In this document: positions 52,162 through 59,723 of the stretch, in pieces
Numbering within the stretch: the stretch's first letter is position 1
How the letters are laid out: the number at the start of each line of letters is the position of its first letter
DNA from: CBDCYH01 sp965224105
Lineage (GTDB): Bacteria; Bacteroidota; Rhodothermia; Rhodothermales; JABDKH01
Assembly (NCBI GenBank): GCA_965224105.1
Contig: CBDCYH010000001.1
Location: forward strand, 806,001 to 870,000
Length of the DNA stretch: 64,000 bases
Reading direction: 5' to 3'
Made by a program: the position numbers and the translations under genes
The notes under the pieces: model-generated
The model's database searches: none
What the model was told of the DNA's origin: nothing
The model's input: only the letters and a program-made list of their open reading frames with translations

Positions 52162-53850
52162 TTACGTCTGCAGGACTCCGGTGCGGAAATCACCGAGTTC
52201 TGGCTGATGATTTGCCATTTCGATGCCTGTGCTTATCCATTTCCGGGTGTCCACGGGATCAATTATGGCATCGACCCAAAGACGAGCGGCAGCGTAAACT
52301 GGCGTTGTCTGCTCTGCATACCTCTCTTCTATCTCTCTCAGTAACAGCTCCTGCTCGCCCTGCGTCATGGGCGTGCCGGTTTTTTTCCGCTTGGCTATTT
52401 CAATCTGAAGTAGCGTTTTGGCAGCCTGCGAGCCTCCCATTACCGCAATACGCGCTGTCGGCCAGGCCACAATGAGCCGGGGGTCGTAGGCTTTACCGCA
52501 CATCGCATAGTTACCCGCCCCGTAGGAGTTGCCAACGATGACGGTAAACTTTGGGACGACGGAATTGGAAACCGCATTCACCATCTTTGCACCGTCTTTG
52601 ATGATTCCCCCATGCTCAGACCGCGTACCGACCATAAATCCCGTCACGTCCTGCAGGAATACCAGCGGAATTCCTTTCTGATTGCAGTTCATGATAAAAC
52701 GCGCAGCTTTGTCGGCTGAATCCGAATAGATCACTCCCCCAACCTGCATTTCGCCTTCGCTGTTTTTAACAACCATTCGCTGGTTAGCGACTATTCCGAC
52801 AGACCATCCATCAATCCGGGCATAACCCGTGAGGATCGTTTGACCGTATTCCTTCTTGTAGGGGATCCACGAGTCCGCATCGACCAGACGAGCGATGACT
52901 TCGTGCATGTCATAGGGTTGACTGGCTGAACAGGGGACGACAGCATACAAGTCGGATGCCTCAAATGCCGACGGAGCAGAATCAGTCCTGTCAAATTTTT
53001 GCAATCGATGCGGGGCGAGTCGGCCGACAAGGTCCCGGATAGTTGAAAGGCAGGTTGCGTCGTCTGGCATCCGATAATCGGTCACACCTGAAATGCCGGA
53101 GTGGGTTCGGGCCCCTCCCAGGGTCTCTTTGTCCACTTCCTCTCCGATGGCAGCTTTAACGAGGAACGGGCCAGCCAGGAAAACGGAGCCGGTGCCGTCC
53201 ACGATCAACGCCTCGTCGCTCATGATTGGAAGGTAGGCCCCGCCAGCCACGCAGCTACCCATGATGGCCGCAATCTGGGGGATTCCCCGGCTACTTAGGA
53301 TGGCGTTGTTTCTGAAAATTCGTCCGAAATGCTCTTTGTCAGGAAATATTTCATCCTGCATCGGAAGGAACACGCCAGCCGAATCCACGAGATAGATTAT
53401 TGGGATGTGGTTTTCAAGGGCGATTTCTTGCGCACGGAGGTTTTTCTTTGCGGTTATCGGAAACCACGCACCCGCTTTCACAGTCGCGTCGTTGGCGACG
53501 ATCATACACAGGCGACCCGACACCTTCCCGAGACCCATCACGGTCCCGCCAGCCGGACATCCTCCTTCTTCCTCATACATCCCCTCGGCAACCCACAACC
53601 CTATCTCGAGGAACTCATCCGAATCATCAACCAGGGCATCTATTCGCTCTCGGGCGGTCATTTTACCGCGCGAATGTTCACGCTGGATACGCTTCGCTCC
53701 TCCGCCCTCTCGTATTTCCGCTTCCCTTGTTGCCAGATTCTCCAACAACACATGATAGTGCCCAGCATTTTTTTTCAATCTGGACGAGTCACCATTTAGC
53801 GAACTGCCGATGGGTGCGAAAGCACGGGTATCGTTTTGTTTCTGTTCCAT
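52162..53850 (-). CDS. Acyl-CoA carboxylase carboxyltransferase (beta) subunit
   Basis: 562 residues of the propionyl-/methylcrotonyl-CoA carboxylase beta family. The N-terminal domain has REHSRGKMTARERIDALVDD; the oxyanion-hole signatures are in AAIMGSCVAGGAYLPIMSDE (first crotonase half) and VIVGNSYGAGNYAMCGKAYD (second half). Details such as GAGNYAMCGKAYDPRLIVAW favour the methylcrotonyl-CoA (MccB) branch over PccB, but the acyl specificity is not certain. No biotin carboxylase or biotin carrier gene is nearby. It is convergent with the ParA gene, 3 bp apart. Confidence 0.92.
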   Translation of the reverse strand: MEQKQNDTRAFAPIGSSLNGDSSRLKKNAGHYHVLLENLATREAEIREGGGAKRIQREHSRGKMTARERIDALVDDSDEFLEIGLWVAEGMYEEEGGCPAGGTVMGLGKVSGRLCMIVANDATVKAGAWFPITAKKNLRAQEIALENHIPIIYLVDSAGVFLPMQDEIFPDKEHFGRIFRNNAILSSRGIPQIAAIMGSCVAGGAYLPIMSDEALIVDGTGSVFLAGPFLVKAAIGEEVDKETLGGARTHSGISGVTDYRMPDDATCLSTIRDLVGRLAPHRLQKFDRTDSAPSAFEASDLYAVVPCSASQPYDMHEVIARLVDADSWIPYKKEYGQTILTGYARIDGWSVGIVANQRMVVKNSEGEMQVGGVIYSDSADKAARFIMNCNQKGIPLVFLQDVTGFMVGTRSEHGGIIKDGAKMVNAVSNSVVPKFTVIVGNSYGAGNYAMCGKAYDPRLIVAWPTARIAVMGGSQAAKTLLQIEIAKRKKTGTPMTQGEQELLLREIEERYAEQTTPVYAAARLWVDAIIDPVDTRKWISTGIEMANHQPELGDFRTGVLQT

Positions 53851-53888
53851 GTCGGTAGATTAATCGGCAATACTTGGTTCGGAGATAC

Positions 53889-53927
53889 GGAAAAAACGAA
53901 AAAAGCCTGACTCATCGCCAGGCTTTT
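53889..53927 (-). terminator. Rho-independent terminator after CsbD-like gene
   Basis: On the minus strand a 9-bp stem AAAAGCCTG/CAGGCTTTT (53919-53927 with 53901-53909) encloses a 9-base loop, followed by a T-rich run TTTTTTCGTTTTTTCC. It sits 25 bp past the stop of the small CsbD-like gene and before the acyl-CoA carboxylase promoter region. This is the clearest intrinsic terminator in the window. Confidence 0.88.
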
Positions 53928-53952
53928 CCCACGTGCAGTTCGAAATTTTGGC

Positions 53953-54147
53953 CTATATAAAGGCCGTAATCTTTTGAATGATCTCGGCTTTTGGCTCACC
54001 AGTTTTTTCGTGAATCAGTTCTACCATTCTGGGAAGGCTGCCCCGTGCTTTTTTCATCTCTTTGTCGTCAAACTCACACGAGCTCCAGATTGCTTCAATT
54101 TGCTCTCTTACTCGTGCCCAGCTCTCGTTCATTCGTGGCGTTGCCAT
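53953..54147 (-). CDS. CsbD-like small stress protein
   Basis: A 64-residue hydrophilic helical protein from ATG 54147. The pattern W-x6-I-x3-W, then FDDKEMKKARGSLPRMVELI and KTGEPKAEIIQKI, matches the CsbD fold (helix, W, DD, G, helix with K-x-G). CsbD proteins are small, stress-induced in Bacillus under sigma-B, function unknown. It is monocistronic, ending in a strong terminator at 53889-53927. Another in-frame start (ATG for MNESW) lies five codons later. Confidence 0.6.
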   Translation of the reverse strand: MATPRMNESWARVREQIEAIWSSCEFDDKEMKKARGSLPRMVELIHEKTGEPKAEIIQKITAFI

Positions 54148-54226
54148 ACGTACCGTGTTTTAAACTCTAGCCAATACACCTTTTACCGGTTGGGGGCCAT
54201 TCTGTTTCGAGATCTCCGTGCCGAAA

Positions 54227-54949
54227 CTACCCTGCCGAAGAGCTGAGACGCTCCATTAGCTTTCGTTTCGCTATGGGCAAAACCGTCCCGGCGAATGGAA
54301 ATTCGATGTCGGTGACAGCGAGAAATGTTGCTGGGTTGGGCAAATCAGAATTCTCCTCCACAAGCTGCATCTTGATTGTGGCTGGAGGCGGAGCAACCGC
54401 ACCAAACGGGATTTCACGTACAACCCTCGTCTTGAGGCTGCGATAGTTTTCGCTCAAGCTTGTGTAGACCGACAGCTCATACTTGACTACATGCAAAGTC
54501 TCCTGCAGGCTGTTTGGTATCAGGAGGTAGCCCTCTTCCTGATACGTCGGTACAACGCCAACCTCCGCAACCTTCATATGCTCATCGACGAATTCGAAAA
54601 CTGTGCGACCCTCGTCAATGGCAGTGCGGATGTGCGGCAATGCCCATTCGACAAACGACTCGATCGCCAAAATCTCTCCGCCGGTAAAAGCAGTCTTGTC
54701 GTACATTAGCGCGCCCTCTGATAGGTCAATTCCTTTTAGCACGCCACGTGCATCAGTACGCAGTCTATCGATCTGATCGGTCAAACCGACCAGGGTGTTG
54801 TACATACCTACCATCTCTGCAAGATGGGGGTAGACAATGTTTTTCGCGAACGCGTCCATGGCCAGCTGCTTCCTGGCAAGCAACTGGTACTGCGCGCCTT
54901 CGGGGTCATTGATCGCCCGGAATACAGTTGGGAGTCCGTTGTTCGTCAT
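54227..54949 (-). CDS. Hypothetical protein, 240 residues
   Basis: A soluble protein with no signal peptide, no membrane helix and no cysteine. I recognise no family. The first 130 residues look helical (QYQLLARKQLAMDAFAKNIV, YNTLVGLTDQIDRLRTD, ILAIESFVEWALPHIRTAI), and the last part looks beta-rich and ends with a helix (ATFLAVTDIEFPFAGTVLP, then KRKLMERLSSS). It is divergent from trhO and followed by the CsbD-like gene. The good frame and normal composition support it as real. Confidence 0.75.
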   Translation of the reverse strand: MTNNGLPTVFRAINDPEGAQYQLLARKQLAMDAFAKNIVYPHLAEMVGMYNTLVGLTDQIDRLRTDARGVLKGIDLSEGALMYDKTAFTGGEILAIESFVEWALPHIRTAIDEGRTVFEFVDEHMKVAEVGVVPTYQEEGYLLIPNSLQETLHVVKYELSVYTSLSENYRSLKTRVVREIPFGAVAPPPATIKMQLVEENSDLPNPATFLAVTDIEFPFAGTVLPIAKRKLMERLSSSAG

Positions 54950-55053
54950 GGAATTTCACACTGTTCGACCGTTGTTAAATCGACCGCCTCTGGATACTTA
55001 TTTAGCTAATCATGTTCCAAATTTTCGTCGGCCCAAATTGATTCCCCACATCG

Positions 55054-55090
55054 ATGTAGAAAGGAACCGCAGCGAAACTATTTTCTACAT
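55054..55090. promoter_or_regulatory. Inverted repeat between divergent genes
   Basis: ATGTAGAAA at 55054-55062 and TTTCTACAT at 55082-55090 form a perfect 9-bp inverted repeat with a 19-bp spacer, in the 190-bp gap between the hypothetical gene at 54227-54949 and trhO. The half-site centre-to-centre distance (28 bp) would fit an operator bound by a dimer on one helix face or a stem-loop. No function can be assigned. Confidence 0.4.
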
Positions 55091-55158
55091 GGGCGTTTGC
55101 AGTTTCATCTATTTTTGCCAATCCTCACCATGCGAAAGTGAATACTGTTGTGGACACC

Positions 55159-55989
55159 ATGTCCGACCTACCATTCAAAAATATCGCCGCGTACAAATTC
55201 GTTTTGCTTGATGACGCATTCATTGATGCCACGCGTCCGAAGCTCAAAGAATTTTGCATTCGAGCCGGAGTGCGGGGGACAATCATCCTTGCACCAGAAG
55301 GTATCAATGCGTTCTTATGCGGGCTGGATGAATCGATAGACGAGGTTTGGAAACATCTGTTGGCAATGACGCCGTTTGTAGATCTTGAATACAAAGAGAG
55401 TCGAAGCGACCGGCAGGTATTCAACCGAATGTTGGTCAAGAAGAAGAAAGAGATTATTCCTCTTGGAATCCCTGATGCAACGCCCTTGGTCCGCGAATCA
55501 GCCCGCATTACTGCCGACCAACTGCATCAATGGTATCAGGACAGGAAAGAGTTTGTGATCCTCGACACTCGCAACGACTACGAAGTCGAGCTCGGTACCT
55601 TCCGTGATGCGCTTGACTTAAATATTCAGTCGTTCCGGCAATTCCCGGACGCTGTTCAGTCCCAGCTTGATGAGCTGCGGGATACTCCTGTTGTAACGTT
55701 TTGTACAGGCGGAATTCGTTGTGAGAAGGCAGCCCCGCTAATGGAGAGTCTCGGTTTTCGCGAAGTCTATCAATTGGATGGTGGCATCCTTAAGTACTTC
55801 GAAACACACGGCAGCGAGTTCTACGATGGCGAATGTTTTGTATTTGATCACCGGGTTGCTGTCGATGGAAATCTACACGAGACCGGCACTACCCAATGCT
55901 ACCGATGTCAACAACCCGTGACACTGCAAGAGCAAGAGTCGGAAGACTATGTCATAGGAGTCTCCTGCCCTCATTGCGTTCAGAAGTAG
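55159..55989 (+). CDS. trhO: tRNA U34 hydroxylase TrhO (rhodanese-related)
   Basis: Adds oxygen to uridine 34 of certain tRNAs (5-hydroxyuridine), together with other enzymes forming cmo5U/mcmo5U. 276 residues from ATG 55159, where the family usually begins (MSDLPFKNIAAYKFV); a GTG at 55138 is also in frame. The N-terminal acylphosphatase-like domain is followed by a rhodanese domain with the active cysteine in VVTFCTGGIRCEKAAPL near residue 177. The C-terminal zinc-like cluster has CYRCQQPV and CPHC. Divergent gene, no operon partners. Confidence 0.92.
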   Translation: MSDLPFKNIAAYKFVLLDDAFIDATRPKLKEFCIRAGVRGTIILAPEGINAFLCGLDESIDEVWKHLLAMTPFVDLEYKESRSDRQVFNRMLVKKKKEIIPLGIPDATPLVRESARITADQLHQWYQDRKEFVILDTRNDYEVELGTFRDALDLNIQSFRQFPDAVQSQLDELRDTPVVTFCTGGIRCEKAAPLMESLGFREVYQLDGGILKYFETHGSEFYDGECFVFDHRVAVDGNLHETGTTQCYRCQQPVTLQEQESEDYVIGVSCPHCVQK

Positions 55990-56001
55990 TTTGCGTTAAT
56001 C

Positions 56002-58497
56002 CTAAACGCTAACCTCTACTCGAGAACCGTCTCCGGAATCCGTGAAGCCGGTTGAAATTGCGTTACGGAAGTATTCCTCGACAGTGAAGTCGTCCACCTG
56101 GATGGCATCGACCCTCGCGGCCTCGGCCTTGCGAATAATCTCGGCCTCCTCGTGAGTGATGATCCCCTTCTCGGCGGCCTGCGCTACCAGCTGCAGAGGA
56201 GAACCTTTGTCGAGCTGTTTTTCGCGGACAGCCGTTTTCAACTTCTTGAATATCGCCTCGGCGTAGTAGGTTAACTGGAATGCATTCTCCAACCTGGCCA
56301 GACCTTTCATCGGATGCACCGTGGAAACGTAGACACCATCTGTTAGCCTGCGTCTCTGATCACCGGGGACTTGCAAAGCACGCGCAACCACATGGCCCAG
56401 TTTATCAGACGGTCCGTTGGAGAGAACGTTCGTCCTGCTCCACAATCCGAGCGGCCCACGGAAGAACCACGTTAGACCAGGCACCCTCATGTTTGCAAAC
56501 AAACCGTCGAAAGCTTTTTGCATTTGCCAAAACGCATATTCCATAGACCATTCCATGAACGGCACATCTTCCTTACGCCTGCCTTCGGCGTCGAACCTCT
56601 TGAGCACCGCGCTTCCCAGATACATCCACGAAAAAATGTCTGCAAAGCGACCGGTTAGTTTCTCTTTTCTTTTCAGATTTCCTCCGAGCGTGCCCATGGC
56701 AATGTCTGCCAGGACGGCAAATGATGCAGAAGCCCAACTCATGCGACGGTAATACTTTGCAGCTTTCCCTCTTACCGGAGATGGCGCGAACCATCCGCGG
56801 CTCAAGCTAAGCCCAACACTCCGAAATGCATTGCGAACGACGTGCCTGATGTGGCCCCAGAAAGCTTTATCGAACATGGAGACATTCCATGCCTCAAGCG
56901 CTTGGATTTCCTTTAGCGCATAAGGATGGCATCGGATGGCACCCTGTCCGAAAATCATCAAGGTCCGGGTCAAGATATTCGCACCTTCCACTGTGATGCT
57001 TACCGGCATGTTGATGTAAGCGTGCGCCAACACATTTCTCGGTCCCCTCGAAATCGCGTTGCCGGCGAGAATATCCATTGCGTCGTTAACGGCTATCCGG
57101 GCAAGCTCCGTAAAATTGTATTTCGCAATGGCTGTTACCACTGCGGGTTTTGCTCCTTTGTCCAGTCCGCCATTTGTGTACCTGCGAGCCGCCTCCAACA
57201 GATAGGCGTATCCCCCAATCCGAGCGAGCGGTTCCTCTATGCCTTCGAATTTTCCTATCGAAAGTCCAAATTGCTTTCTCACTGTTGCGTGCGCCGACGC
57301 TGCTTTTGCAAACGCCTTCACGCCACCCGCACTGGATGCAGGTAGTGAAATTCCGCGGCCTGCCGCAAGTGATTCCATCAACATTGTCCAACCGCGTCCA
57401 ACTCCGCCGACACCACCGATAATTGCCTCTTCGAGCGGTAGTTCCACATTGTGTCCCTCTGTTGGACAGTTCCAAAAAGGGATACTCATCGGATCATGTC
57501 TTTTGCCCAGGACCACACCGAATGCAGATGTGGGCACAAGACCGCACGTGATACCCAATTCGGTACCCTTGCCAAGCAGGTTTTCGGGATCCTTGAGTTT
57601 GAACGCCAGGCCCAAAACCGTTGAGATCGCGGCCAGGGTGATGTAGCGCTTTTGCCAATTTAGGCGGACCCACAACTCTCCATTTTCTTTCTTAAATACA
57701 ACACCCGATGCTTCAATCGCTCCAGCGTCCGATCCTGCCTGCGGTTCGGTTAGAGCAAAAGCGGGCAGGTCCCGGCCTAGCGCCAGCGCAGGCAGGTACC
57801 TATTCTTCTGGTCGTCGGTCCCGTAGTGAATAAGGAGTTCAGCAGGACCGAGCGAGTTCGGTACCATAACGGAGATCCCTAGGACGGTAGACGCCGAGGC
57901 AAGCTTGGCTACCACCGCGCTATTAGCCGATGGTGTAAATCCGTGCCCCCCATATTCTTTCGGAATTATCATCCCAAAGAACCTTTGATCTTTCAGGTAT
58001 TGCCACACGTGTTCCGGCAAATCCCGGCGCTGAAAAACCTCCCAGTCGTCCGTCATGTCGCAGACTTCCTGGACCGGTCCGTCGAGGAAGGCCTGCTCTT
58101 CAGATGTCAGATCAGGGTAGGACTGTTCGAGAATCTTTTCGAAGTCAGGCTTACCTGAAAAGAGCTCGCCTTCAACCCAGACTGTCCCTGCATCAATGGC
58201 CTCCTTCTCGGTTGCTGAGATCGCCGGAAGGAATTTCATTTTTTTCATCATGGACATGATCCCGCCACTCAGCAATCGCCGCAGTGGAGGAATAGTGAAC
58301 ATGGCCGCGAGCAATCCGAATACAAGCCAAACAGGCCACGATGCCCCTGCAAGAAACAGTAGTACTGCTCCGATGAAAAACCACACTATCCCCGGCGCAC
58401 CAAAGAATCCAAGAATGAAAATGGATGCGGCGACAGCTGCGACCACAACCGCCCAGGGAAGTGAGGCAAAGTAGTTAAAAAATGGTAACTCGCTCAT
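56002..58497 (-). CDS. fadE: Acyl-CoA dehydrogenase, FadE type
   Basis: First oxidation of beta-oxidation, acyl-CoA to enoyl-CoA with FAD. 831 residues from ATG 58497, with AAGGAGGAAT before it. The N-terminus is a membrane-anchor region with two hydrophobic helices (WAVVVAAVAASIFILGFFG, IVWFFIGAVLLFLAGASW), then the ACAD core: FALTEPQAGSDAGAIEASG, FGVVLGKRHDPMSIPFWN and AAGRGISLPASSAGGVKAF. The C-terminal DUF1974 domain (about 590-800) is typical of the long FadE family. Last gene in the operon. Confidence 0.95.
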   Translation of the reverse strand: MSELPFFNYFASLPWAVVVAAVAASIFILGFFGAPGIVWFFIGAVLLFLAGASWPVWLVFGLLAAMFTIPPLRRLLSGGIMSMMKKMKFLPAISATEKEAIDAGTVWVEGELFSGKPDFEKILEQSYPDLTSEEQAFLDGPVQEVCDMTDDWEVFQRRDLPEHVWQYLKDQRFFGMIIPKEYGGHGFTPSANSAVVAKLASASTVLGISVMVPNSLGPAELLIHYGTDDQKNRYLPALALGRDLPAFALTEPQAGSDAGAIEASGVVFKKENGELWVRLNWQKRYITLAAISTVLGLAFKLKDPENLLGKGTELGITCGLVPTSAFGVVLGKRHDPMSIPFWNCPTEGHNVELPLEEAIIGGVGGVGRGWTMLMESLAAGRGISLPASSAGGVKAFAKAASAHATVRKQFGLSIGKFEGIEEPLARIGGYAYLLEAARRYTNGGLDKGAKPAVVTAIAKYNFTELARIAVNDAMDILAGNAISRGPRNVLAHAYINMPVSITVEGANILTRTLMIFGQGAIRCHPYALKEIQALEAWNVSMFDKAFWGHIRHVVRNAFRSVGLSLSRGWFAPSPVRGKAAKYYRRMSWASASFAVLADIAMGTLGGNLKRKEKLTGRFADIFSWMYLGSAVLKRFDAEGRRKEDVPFMEWSMEYAFWQMQKAFDGLFANMRVPGLTWFFRGPLGLWSRTNVLSNGPSDKLGHVVARALQVPGDQRRRLTDGVYVSTVHPMKGLARLENAFQLTYYAEAIFKKLKTAVREKQLDKGSPLQLVAQAAEKGIITHEEAEIIRKAEAARVDAIQVDDFTVEEYFRNAISTGFTDSGDGSRVEVSV

Positions 58498-58514
58498 AAC
58501 GATTCCTCCTTGCG

Positions 58515-59711
58515 TTACGCGGACAGATTCTCGATTACACCCGCTGCACCCATTCCTCCTCCTATGCACATGGTGCAGATGCCAAATTTTTGACCGCGCC
58601 TTTTCAATGCGTGAATTAATGTGGCAGTAAGTTTTGCACCCGTGCACCCAAGTGGGTGTCCCAGGGCAATTGCTCCCCCGTGGATGTTTACTTTTTCGCG
58701 ATCTAAACCTAGCTCACGAATGACCGCCAACGACTGCGAGGCGAACGCCTCGTTCAACTCAATTAAACCTATATCATCGAGGGTCAAGCCGGTTTGTTCG
58801 AGCACTTTTCGGACGGCTGGAATGGGTCCGATCCCCATGACTTCTGGAGCAACCCCGGCCACAGCAAATCCGATGAGTTTTGCCTCGGGGGTCACACCAA
58901 GTTCATTCACTACGCGCCCGCTCATCAAAACGGACGCCGCAGCTCCATCCGACATTTGCGATGAATTAGCTGCTGTCACAGTACCACCCATCCGAAATAC
59001 GGCACGCAGTTTTGCCAACTGCTCGGGGGTTGACCCTGCCCTCGGACCTTCGTCAGTATCAAACACAAATTCCTTCTTTTCCGGGCCATCGGGACCCATC
59101 ACTACCTCAGAAACCTGAAGGGGGAAGATCTCTTTTTTGAAATATCCTTTTTCTATGGCCTCCAGAGCGCGGCGATGCGACTCCAGTGCGAACGCATCCT
59201 GGTCCTCCCGGGATATGTCAAACTGTTCTGCCACATTCTCGGCAGTGTTTCCCATCGAAATGTATACATCCGGATCAGCCTCCACCATTGCAGGGTCCGG
59301 TGAAAAATAGAATCCGGACATCGGTACCATACTCATCGACTCGGTTCCGCCCGCCACGATGACGTCGGCGTGCCCGGCGGATATCGCCTGGGTTGCCATG
59401 GCAATAGTTTGCAAGCCGGACGAACAAAATCTGTTCACTGTTGCGCCCGGTACCTCGTCTGGCAGACCCGCTTCCTGCGCAATAATCCGCCCCATGTTCA
59501 TCCCTTGCGGGCCTTCCGGCATGGCGCACCCCATCAAAACATCATCCACCATTTTGTCTTCAAGTCCGGAAACCCTGGCGACAGCCTCGCGGACAACAAG
59601 CCCACCTAGTTTCTCAGGCCGATAATTTCGCAGAGCACCTTTCTTTGCCTTGCCTACCGCCGTCCGAACACTACTTACGATGTAAGCATCTTTATCGTTT
59701 ATATGACTCAC
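58515..59711 (-). CDS. fadA: Acetyl-CoA C-acyltransferase (3-ketoacyl-CoA thiolase)
   Basis: Thiolytic cleavage of 3-ketoacyl-CoA, last step of beta-oxidation. 398 residues. The acylated cysteine is in VNRFCSSGLQTIAMATQ near residue 92, the histidine in HGGAIALGHPLGCTGAK and the second active cysteine in CTMCIGGGMGAAGV near the C-terminus. All family landmarks are intact. Located between fadN-type and fadE genes with 12- and 17-bp spacings, so clearly one operon. Confidence 0.96.
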   Translation of the reverse strand: MSHINDKDAYIVSSVRTAVGKAKKGALRNYRPEKLGGLVVREAVARVSGLEDKMVDDVLMGCAMPEGPQGMNMGRIIAQEAGLPDEVPGATVNRFCSSGLQTIAMATQAISAGHADVIVAGGTESMSMVPMSGFYFSPDPAMVEADPDVYISMGNTAENVAEQFDISREDQDAFALESHRRALEAIEKGYFKKEIFPLQVSEVVMGPDGPEKKEFVFDTDEGPRAGSTPEQLAKLRAVFRMGGTVTAANSSQMSDGAAASVLMSGRVVNELGVTPEAKLIGFAVAGVAPEVMGIGPIPAVRKVLEQTGLTLDDIGLIELNEAFASQSLAVIRELGLDREKVNIHGGAIALGHPLGCTGAKLTATLIHALKRRGQKFGICTMCIGGGMGAAGVIENLSA

Positions 59712-59723
59712 GTTATCTCTGTT

